Positions 1-5,366 of a DNA stretch of 5,366 nucleotides are shown here, one piece after another. The notes beneath the pieces were generated by a model, which searched no databases, was not told the DNA's origin, and saw nothing but the letters and a program-made list of their open reading frames with translations. Made by a program: the position numbers and the translations under genes. The DNA is from Bacteroidales bacterium (GTDB lineage: Bacteria; Bacteroidota; Bacteroidia; Bacteroidales; UBA3663): contig JAGBQS010000109.1 in assembly GCA_017632695.1 (NCBI GenBank), forward strand, positions 1 through 5,366, given 5' to 3'. How positions within the stretch are numbered: the stretch's first letter is position 1; each line of letters begins with the position of its first letter.

Positions 1-2061
1 ATCGGTAGTAGAGTATACGTACTGAACGGCTGCAGGATCTGCCTTGTAAACAGTCTTGATTGAGTCGGTAACACCGTCAGCGCACTTCACTGGAGTTACG
101 CCGTCCTCTTCGTAAACAGTCTCGGTATGGTCAATCTCAGTACCATAGTAGTTCCATGCGCTCTTGCCCCAATAGTAAGCAGCCTTGGCAGCCCAGTTTT
201 CGGTAGGAACATCCTGTGCTTCCATATTATAGTTGTAGAAAGCAACATTGGTGAACCAGTCGTTCTCGTTGGCGGTAAAGTGGGCAACCGTATCCTTAAC
301 GGAAGGAATGCCGCCTACACGCACATCGCGGATCATCATCTCCGATGGCAACATTGTCTCGCTTGATGCAAAAGCATAGATGGTAGCAGGCTCGGTAATC
401 ACTACAGGCTCACTGTAGGCAGCCGCATCGGCAGCCGTTGTGATGCCGTTGAAGCTGTAGTAAACCGAAGCACCTTCAGCTGCCGACAGCGTGATGGTTG
501 TGAAGCCATCGCTCTCTGCCACTGAAACAGAAGGCATAGCCAGCTGGGTCTTAATGATTACCTGTTCCTCCAGAACAGCCGAATTATAGTAGGCTGGAGC
601 CACAACGATAGCCTTCAGGGTAGCAGGCTGTGTAAATGCCAACGAACCCAAATAGATTTCACTTTCAACATTAGGCTCTGAACCGTCGACAGTATAGTAA
701 ATAGTAGCATTAGGAATGGATGTAGACAAAGATACGGTAGAAACACCATCCTCGTAAACTGTCTTAACGGTTGGCTTGGCAGCCTCTACTACCGTAGCCT
801 TTGTATTTTTCAGACACTTAACGATATTGCTGATCAGAGCCATACCGGTTTCAGTAAGGTTCAGGTCACCATCGGCAACAATCTGTTCGTCATCCAACGG
901 AAAATTCATATAAGTGTTCTTCTTGCCATAGATGTAAAGAGTATAAGCATCACCTGTTGTGGCCAAAACGTCACCGGAATATACACCATTCTCCGGGAAC
1001 GCATACTCAATACCATAAGCACCGGTTTCGCCATTGAAGAGCTGCAGCTCATCGTCATTTTCGCCGGAATACTCAAGTCCTTCGAACCATTCAGAATCCA
1101 AGTAACCTTCGAACACTTTAATGGTGGAAACATTATTGACGGGCTGATAATAAGAAGGAACAGACAAATCCAGCATCGGAACATGATTGCGACGCTCCTT
1201 GAGATATGCGGCAGCACCTTCCGGCTCGTAGGCGGACTTAGGCAGCACAACAAGGTCGAACGACTCGATGCTGTCCACACTTACGGAACCTTCGAGCAGT
1301 TCGCTCACAGCAATGTTGGTAACGGTGGTGTAATCATCCAAGCCGGCATACTGACGGAAATTATCGGCATCCGGGTCGCCCGAATAAACGTAAGCTACGC
1401 TGGGATCCTCCTCGATGACAGGAGCATCGCCGTTATCGATCATGAACGAAGCGATATCCAGACCGCCTTCAGGAGAAAGCTTCAGAGAAACCTCAACGGA
1501 ATCGGTCTCTTCGGTCTGCACCTGCCAGATGAGTGTGTAGTTACCGTCCTCGTCAGGGGTAGCACCCTCAACCTGATTGCCCAGACAGGTACCGCCGGCA
1601 GGACCGGAAATATAAACCAGGTTGCTCGAATTGGCGATAAAACCGCGGTTGGTAGCAGTTGCATTAGCCGAACGGGCACGCACCGTAATGGTCTGACCGT
1701 TGGCCAGTTTCGGGAAGGTGATGATGGTGTTCTTGCGGGTCAGACGAATCTTGTTCTGAGCCAGATGGATGGAATTGGCACCGTTGCTGCCAATATTGAT
1801 ATAAAGACCTTCCATTTCAGGAATCACCTCGCCGTTAGCCTTCAGATAGCTGGAGGCATCGACCTTGGTGTTGTTCTTCCAGTTGTTGGTAGTACCTTCG
1901 CCATCGGTACCGTTCGAAGACCAATTGGTGGCATCGGCATTCAGGTTGGCAACAGTCTCTTCACTCAACCCTTTGGTAAAGTCCCAGCTTTTCTTGAACT
2001 GGGCATTCATGGCTGAACAGCCCAGCAGGGCGACAGCCAAAAGCAATAATGTTTTTTTCAT
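1..2061 (-). CDS. Secreted multidomain protein with CHB_HEX_C-type repeats, third gene of the SusCD operon (3' end outside window)
   Basis: An open frame starts at ATG 2061-2059 and continues without a stop to base 1 (687 codons). Residues 1-20 form a signal peptide ending SAMNA before Gln21. Residues about 22-210 start with SWDFTKGLS and are rich in short polar beta-type segments, which suggests a carbohydrate-binding-like beta-sandwich; this is inference. Residues about 222-422 begin VAYVYSG and include FDLVVLP (268-274) followed by an amphipathic helix. This alternating pattern resembles a class I glutamine-amidotransferase or ThuA-like alpha/beta fold, at low certainty. Residues 428-497 and 508-575 are tandem CHB_HEX_C/Fn3-associated domains. 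Residues 576-687 are Tyr/Trp-rich and not recognised. The gene follows the SusD gene by 35 nt on the same strand, where surface glycan-binding proteins or secreted polysaccharidases are usual. No catalytic motif of a glycoside hydrolase or polysaccharide lyase is visible, but a catalytic domain could lie downstream. The CDS is certain; its function is open. Confidence 0.9.
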   Translation of the reverse strand, partial: MKKTLLLLAVALLGCSAMNAQFKKSWDFTKGLSEETVANLNADATNWSSNGTDGEGTTNNWKNNTKVDASSYLKANGEVIPEMEGLYINIGSNGANSIHLAQNKIRLTRKNTIITFPKLANGQTITVRARSANATATNRGFIANSSNLVYISGPAGGTCLGNQVEGATPDEDGNYTLIWQVQTEETDSVEVSLKLSPEGGLDIASFMIDNGDAPVIEEDPSVAYVYSGDPDADNFRQYAGLDDYTTVTNIAVSELLEGSVSVDSIESFDLVVLPKSAYEPEGAAAYLKERRNHVPMLDLSVPSYYQPVNNVSTIKVFEGYLDSEWFEGLEYSGENDDELQLFNGETGAYGIEYAFPENGVYSGDVLATTGDAYTLYIYGKKNTYMNFPLDDEQIVADGDLNLTETGMALISNIVKCLKNTKATVVEAAKPTVKTVYEDGVSTVSLSTSIPNATIYYTVDGSEPNVESEIYLGSLAFTQPATLKAIVVAPAYYNSAVLEEQVIIKTQLAMPSVSVAESDGFTTITLSAAEGASVYYSFNGITTAADAAAYSEPVVITEPATIYAFASSETMLPSEMMIRDVRVGGIPSVKDTVAHFTANENDWFTNVAFYNYNMEAQDVPTENWAAKAAYYWGKSAWNYYGTEIDHTETVYEEDGVTPVKCADGVTDSIKTVYKADPAAVQYVYSTTD
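337..780 (-). repeat. Two tandem CHB_HEX_C / Fn3-associated protein domains in the third gene
   Basis: Domain 1 (residues 428-497) runs from AKPTVKTVYEDG through ATIYYTVDGSEPN (452-464) and Y-x-G to PATLKAIVVAPAY. Domain 2 (508-575) runs from AMPSVSVAESDG through ASVYYSFNG (531-539) and Y-x-E-P to PATIYAFASS. The shared order of a Pro-x-Val strand, an A-[TS]-[IV]-YY-[ST]-x-[DN]-G strand-turn, and PAT-[LI]-x-A is typical of the chitobiase/beta-hexosaminidase C-terminal family of small beta-sandwich modules. Domain 2 has lost the usual DGS/T-x-P sequence after the turn (FNGITT instead). Such modules usually act as spacers or accessory modules in secreted bacterial proteins. Confidence 0.8.
2002..2061 (-). 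other. Signal peptide of the third-gene product (residues 1-20), signal peptidase I type favoured
   Basis: The sequence MKKTLLLLAVALLGCSAMNA is a short basic start, a hydrophobic core and a small-residue cleavage site (AMNA before Gln21). The Ala-Gln junction is common in Bacteroidota secreted proteins. An alternative is lipidation at Cys15 within LLGC, but position -2 is Leu and the residues after the Cys (SAMNAQF) lack the acidic export signal seen in the adjacent SusD protein. Secretion by signal peptidase I is therefore favoured, but not proven. Confidence 0.7.
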
Positions 2062-2096
2062 TGTTTGTTAATATAAAGTTAGTATTCCACTTTTAA
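2062..2096 (-). other. SusD to third-gene intergenic spacer (35 nt, AT-rich leader)
   Basis: The minus-strand spacer is strongly AT-rich and ends TATATTAACAAACA before the ATG at 2061. There is no Shine-Dalgarno motif, and the A-rich stretch just upstream of the start is the usual Bacteroidota initiation context. No GC-rich hairpin followed by a T-run is present, so transcription is expected to continue from the SusD gene into the third gene. A TAACTTTA stretch weakly resembles the Bacteroides -7 element (TAnnTTTG), but it is not convincing as a promoter. Confidence 0.5.
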
Positions 2097-3893
2097 TCAA
2101 TACAGACTCCAAGGCACATAATAGCCCATCACGCCGGAGTTGGCATTCTTCGACTCGATCTTCTGCTTGACCGATGCCACTGAGGCACCCGTCTTCGATG
2201 TCTCGTACTTAGGCGTTACACGGTCTGAAATGATGGTCGGATCCTGATAACGCTCGGCGAAACGGATCAGGTTCGGATAAACCTTACCCTCGCAGGCACA
2301 CTCGAACATCCACTCGTTAGCCAGCAGCTCATCGTTGTGACGCTGTGCCTCGGCGTGTGTGTGCGGAGTTGAACCGTCATCGCTGCCTGTCCAGATATCG
2401 ACAGCACCCAGGCTCAGACAGCCACGGAAGCCGGTATAACGGCCGTATTTGTCTTCGGAGGTCGGAATGCACCAATAGGTATGGAAATCGTAGAACTCAG
2501 CCAGATCTGCGGCCGAAACCAACGAATCGGCTCCGTTCTCGATATTGAGCAGCATGTCGTAGTCCGTAGTTTCGAAACCGTTGTTCAGGATAACGCTCAA
2601 TGCCTTGTAGCGGCCCAGATGATTCAGTGCCTCGGCCATCCACAGGAAGAGTTCCGAGCAACGGAAATTGTAGATATGCACATCGTCCTGATAAGCGTAG
2701 GCACGGACTGTCGAGCCCATCGGACGGAACTTGGAGATATACCAGTTGTTGCCATCCTGCTTTGTAATCACGTTCAGACGGGAATCCTGTGTCTGTGTGC
2801 CCAACGGATCCAGTTCGGTATCGGTGAAACGCTCACGGGCAATCTCGTTCGACTGGAGCAGGAACGCATTCGGATACTCGGTCGAGAAATGGTAAAGCAG
2901 ACGGTTGGTCTGGTTCTTCGTGTAATCGTAAATGATGGCACTTACCACTTCCTCCTGATAAGGCGTATTGTTGTTCCAGAAAGCGCTGTAGTGACCCGGA
3001 GTGGTCGGGCAGCGTTTCCAATAGTGCTTGAAGCCCGGCCAGTAGCTCTTGAACTTATCCTGCAAGGTCTGGCACAGATCCTTGTATGTCTGTGTGGCAT
3101 CCTCGCCACGCTGCTCCTGGAAAGCGCCCTTCCAGACAAGCAGTTTGGCACGCAGGGCAAAGTAAGGAGGCGTCATCATATCCCAGTAACGGTAGTTGGA
3201 CGATGCAATGGAGTTGACATTCTCGGCATCCACCCAGGCAATCCACGAGAAATCTTCCTCGGCCGAATAGCCCTGATAACCGTTCTCGAGCAGGTTCAGA
3301 CAACGGGAAACAATATCTTCGGTCTGCACGTGTGTAAAGATATCGGTATTGCGGACATCCTTGATCGAAGTGATCGGATCGTCGAACCACAATGCCTGAC
3401 CGTAAATCTCGGCCAAAGTCATGTAGGCCCAGACCTTGACACGGATAGCCGAAGCAAACAGACCCTCAAAGTAATCGGTCTCAGCTACGATTTCCGGATA
3501 CTTGGCCTTGAACTCGAGCATGTTCTGCAAATAGTCGTTGCAGGCAATCACCACATCGTAATAACCGGCAGGATTGGCATACGAGTTGCCGGTCAGGTCA
3601 TCATCGTAGTTATACAGGGCAATCAGTTCGGCAATCGACTGATCGGTAGGTTCGAGCATTTCGCCGCGCGTATCGGTCAGATAGATTTCCTTGTCGCCCA
3701 CAGCCTGCATCTTGGTCAGTACGCCGAGATAACCCGTAGCCATTTCGGTAATCGACGACATGTAATCGTCGCCCGACAAAGCATCGGCTGTCTCCGGCTG
3801 GAAGAAATCATCGCAGGAAGTCAATCCGCCTGCTACTCCCCCGATCAGGAGAGCCAGGCCGAATGTCTTAACACTTTTCAAAGTATGTTTCAT
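2097..3893 (-). CDS. SusD/RagB-family surface glycan-binding lipoprotein
   Basis: This complete 598-residue protein is the lid and substrate-binding partner of the SusC-like barrel encoded just upstream. The N-terminus is a lipoprotein signal: MKHTLK, then a hydrophobic core, then the lipobox LTSC with Cys27 as the predicted lipidated residue. The next residues, DDFF, are acidic at the first two positions, resembling the Bacteroidetes lipoprotein export signal that directs proteins to the cell surface. Family features in order are the conserved N-terminal region (about 30-170, including TDTRGEMLEPT near 73-83 and the helix ending CNDYLQNM), TPR-like helices (ALRAKLLVWKGAF near 246-258 and CSELFLWMAEALNHLGRY near 412-429), and the C-terminal segment NEWMFECACEGKVYPNLIR (526-544), the equivalent of the usual E-x-x-FEGKR-x-x-DLIR motif. 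The protein ends GYYVPWSLY. Its length is slightly above the common 500-600 range. The start at 3893 is favoured because it gives the complete signal peptide. The glycan ligand cannot be read from the sequence. Confidence 0.96.
   Translation of the reverse strand: MKHTLKSVKTFGLALLIGGVAGGLTSCDDFFQPETADALSGDDYMSSITEMATGYLGVLTKMQAVGDKEIYLTDTRGEMLEPTDQSIAELIALYNYDDDLTGNSYANPAGYYDVVIACNDYLQNMLEFKAKYPEIVAETDYFEGLFASAIRVKVWAYMTLAEIYGQALWFDDPITSIKDVRNTDIFTHVQTEDIVSRCLNLLENGYQGYSAEEDFSWIAWVDAENVNSIASSNYRYWDMMTPPYFALRAKLLVWKGAFQEQRGEDATQTYKDLCQTLQDKFKSYWPGFKHYWKRCPTTPGHYSAFWNNNTPYQEEVVSAIIYDYTKNQTNRLLYHFSTEYPNAFLLQSNEIARERFTDTELDPLGTQTQDSRLNVITKQDGNNWYISKFRPMGSTVRAYAYQDDVHIYNFRCSELFLWMAEALNHLGRYKALSVILNNGFETTDYDMLLNIENGADSLVSAADLAEFYDFHTYWCIPTSEDKYGRYTGFRGCLSLGAVDIWTGSDDGSTPHTHAEAQRHNDELLANEWMFECACEGKVYPNLIRFAERYQDPTIISDRVTPKYETSKTGASVASVKQKIESKNANSGVMGYYVPWSLY
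3813..3893 (-). other. Lipoprotein signal peptide of the SusD-like protein (residues 1-27)
   Basis: A basic start (Lys2, Lys6, Lys9) is followed by a hydrophobic stretch, FGLALLIGGVAGG, and the lipobox LTSC. Signal peptidase II should cleave before Cys27. Asp28 and Asp29 immediately after the Cys match the acidic +2/+3 pattern of surface-exposed Bacteroidetes lipoproteins, which supports an outward-facing location on top of the SusC barrel. Confidence 0.9.
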
Positions 3894-3907
3894 ATTTCAA
3901 TTGTCAA
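3894..3907 (-). other. SusC-SusD intergenic spacer (14 nt)
   Basis: The minus-strand spacer reads TTGACAATTGAAAT directly before the SusD start codon. It is AT-rich, has no Shine-Dalgarno-like purine block, and has no room for a promoter or terminator. This is the leader style of highly expressed Bacteroidota genes and supports a single polycistronic message carrying both genes. Confidence 0.6.
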
Positions 3908-5366
3908 TTAGAAGTGCAGGTTAACTCCGATTTTCACACTCTTAGGCAAAGCTACCTTGCCATAATCCACGCCCATCATGCCGGCTGAGTTGCTGTAGGC
4001 AAACTCCGGATCCGAGCCCAGATACTTGGTATAGCATACCAGGTTCTGGCCCGACACAAAGACACTTCCGCTCTGGATGAAGTTCCAGAGTTTCTTGTTC
4101 CAGGTGTACGAGACGGTGATGTCGCGCAACTTGATATAGGAAGCATCCTCAACAAAGCGGTCGCTCATATCGTTGTTGCCGATCACGTCGCCGTAGTTGG
4201 CACGCGGCATATCGGTCACGTCACCTTCGTTCTGCCAGCGACGGATAACCGACTTCGACTGGTTGGCAAAGTCCTTCGATGATTCGGTAATGCGACGGAC
4301 GGCATTGTAGGCCTTGTTACCCTGACTGAAGACGAAGTTCAGGTCGAGCGCCCAGTTCTTATACTGCAGGCTGGTGAAGACAGAGCCGAACACATCAGGC
4401 GTAGCACTGCCCAGAATCACCTTATCCTCATCGTTGATGATGCCGTCGTGATTCTGGTCCACATACTTCACATCACCGGCCTGATAGGCAACACCGTTTC
4501 GGTTGGTGAGGCCGGCTGCCTCGGCTTCGGCTGTTGTGCTGTAAACGCCATTGGTCTGATAACCGAAGAATGCATACGGGTCCTCGCCTTTCTTCGAGAT
4601 GATTTCACCGCCATCGCTCAGATTGGTGATGAACGAATTGAGCTTACCCAAGCCCTGAACCTCGTTCTTCAGGAAAGTGGACTGCAAGGCAATTGTCCAC
4701 GTCCAGTTGGCGGTCCGGACCGGAACAACGTTGACCCCGATCTCCACACCGCGGCTCAGCACCTCACCGTCGTTGCAGTAATATGGCGATGTGCCGAGAG
4801 CCGACGAATTACGACCCAGCATCAGGACATCCTTAGCCACTGTATTGAAGAAGGTTACCTTAGCTCCCATCCGGTTCTGCATCCAGGCCATATCCGCACC
4901 CACCTGGAAGTTATGATCCTTTTCAGGGGTCAGGCCGGTGTTCGGCACATTGGCACGGACAATACCGGCAATGGTCTGATAGGGCTGTGAGGTATAATAG
5001 TACTGTCCGAACTTCGACGAGTAGCGGCTGTTGCCCGTAATGCTATAGTCGGCATACACATCCAAACGGTCGAGCCAGTCTGCATCTTTCAGAATCTGCC
5101 AGTTACCCAGCATAACGGCCGCATTTACACCCGGATAAAAGGCGATGCGGTCGGCATCGGCTCCTACCGAGCTGGCGCCGTCCAATGAGGCTACCACACC
5201 TGCACGCATCAGGTTTCCATAGGTATAGGAGCCCTGTACATAGCCGTTCAGCCAGTTCCACTGGTTGTTGTAACCGTCAAAGTAACGGCCGATGGTCTGG
5301 GTATCGCCCATCGTCTGATAATAGTCGTTGGCTGTATTGCGACCGGTTGCCATCTCGTACTCAGTC
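3908..5366 (-). CDS. SusC/RagA-family TonB-linked outer-membrane transporter, C-terminal part (5' truncated by window)
   Basis: This is the C-terminal half of a TonB-dependent beta-barrel that imports oligosaccharides across the outer membrane together with its SusD partner. About 486 residues are visible. The reading frame is open upstream of the Met codon at 5353 (it reads TEYEM), so that Met is internal. Full SusC proteins are about 1000 residues, so the signal peptide, plug and TonB box lie outside the window. Family hallmarks seen are alternating aromatic/polar barrel strands, an acidic loop DQNHDGIINDED (4459-4424) that resembles an EF-hand or dockerin calcium loop, the near-C-terminal motif EDASYIKLRDITVSYT (4150-4103), the GQNL segment followed by YLGSDPE, and a final strand ending KIGVNLHF with a terminal Phe typical of BAM-inserted barrels. 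The stop is TAA at 3910-3908. A SusD-like gene starts 14 nt downstream, so the two are almost certainly cotranscribed. The family assignment is secure; the substrate is unknown. Confidence 0.96.
   Translation of the reverse strand, partial: TEYEMATGRNTANDYYQTMGDTQTIGRYFDGYNNQWNWLNGYVQGSYTYGNLMRAGVVASLDGASSVGADADRIAFYPGVNAAVMLGNWQILKDADWLDRLDVYADYSITGNSRYSSKFGQYYYTSQPYQTIAGIVRANVPNTGLTPEKDHNFQVGADMAWMQNRMGAKVTFFNTVAKDVLMLGRNSSALGTSPYYCNDGEVLSRGVEIGVNVVPVRTANWTWTIALQSTFLKNEVQGLGKLNSFITNLSDGGEIISKKGEDPYAFFGYQTNGVYSTTAEAEAAGLTNRNGVAYQAGDVKYVDQNHDGIINDEDKVILGSATPDVFGSVFTSLQYKNWALDLNFVFSQGNKAYNAVRRITESSKDFANQSKSVIRRWQNEGDVTDMPRANYGDVIGNNDMSDRFVEDASYIKLRDITVSYTWNKKLWNFIQSGSVFVSGQNLVCYTKYLGSDPEFAYSNSAGMMGVDYGKVALPKSVKIGVNLHF

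Noticed and set aside
1183..2016. A 277-codon open frame on the plus strand opposite the third gene
   Set aside because: It is also in codon register with the minus-strand gene and is explained by the scarcity of TTA/CTA/TCA codons there. The minus-strand frame has a signal peptide, sits at operon spacing and carries recognisable domains.
2062..2096. Possible internal promoter before the third gene (TAACTTTA as a -7 element)
   Set aside because: The last base of the Bacteroides TAnnTTTG element does not match, and the nearest upstream TTG is spaced too closely. Readthrough from the SusD gene is the simpler explanation.
3899..3909. Perfect short palindrome AATTGTCAATT at the end of the SusC gene
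   Set aside because: The arms are 5 bp of AT-rich sequence around a single central base, so no stable hairpin can form and no T-run follows. It overlaps the stop codon and is best seen as chance.
2481..3911. A 476-codon open frame on the plus strand opposite the SusD gene
   Set aside because: It is exactly in codon register with the SusD gene on the other strand. A stop there would need a TTA, CTA or TCA codon in SusD, and these are rare in it. The encoded peptide has no recognisable domain or signal, whereas SusD is unambiguous.
4448..4990. A 180-codon open frame on the plus strand opposite the SusC gene
   Set aside because: It is in codon register with the clearly identified SusC frame and has no independent support.
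5351..5353. ATG at 5353 as the start of the SusC-like protein
   Set aside because: The frame is open upstream to the window edge, no signal peptide follows this Met, and the downstream sequence is mid-barrel. The true start lies outside the window.

Overview
The window looks like part of a Bacteroidota (most likely Bacteroidales: Bacteroides, Phocaeicola, Prevotella or similar) polysaccharide utilization locus. The evidence is a SusC/RagA-type TonB-dependent transporter followed directly by a SusD/RagB-type lipoprotein, a pairing characteristic of this phylum. The A-rich gene leaders without a Shine-Dalgarno motif and the Bacteroidales-style lipoprotein signal fit the same group. Genus and substrate cannot be fixed from this window.

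All three genes lie on the minus strand, so transcription runs from high to low coordinates. At 5366-3908 is the C-terminal part of the SusC-like outer-membrane transporter, whose 5' portion lies outside the window. After a 14-nt gap comes the complete SusD-like lipoprotein (3893-2097, 598 aa). After a further 35 nt comes a third gene starting at 2061, which stays open to base 1 (687 codons visible, no stop). This third protein has a signal peptide, a probable beta-sandwich region beginning with a WDFT motif, a possible alpha/beta (class I glutamine-amidotransferase-like) domain, and two tandem domains of the chitobiase/beta-hexosaminidase C-terminal (CHB_HEX_C, Fn3-associated) type. After these comes a tail that I do not recognise and that continues past the window edge.

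The likely working model is a surface glycan-import unit. The SusD-like lid captures an oligosaccharide at the cell surface and the SusC-like barrel imports it using TonB energy. The third gene occupies the slot where such loci usually encode a surface glycan-binding protein or an extracellular enzyme. No complete catalytic enzyme, sigma/anti-sigma pair, hybrid two-component sensor, mobile element, RNA gene or CRISPR array is visible. The window is essentially fully coding, with no gene-free stretch longer than 35 nt. The SusC/SusD pair is ordinary for the phylum; the third protein is the part worth a closer look.
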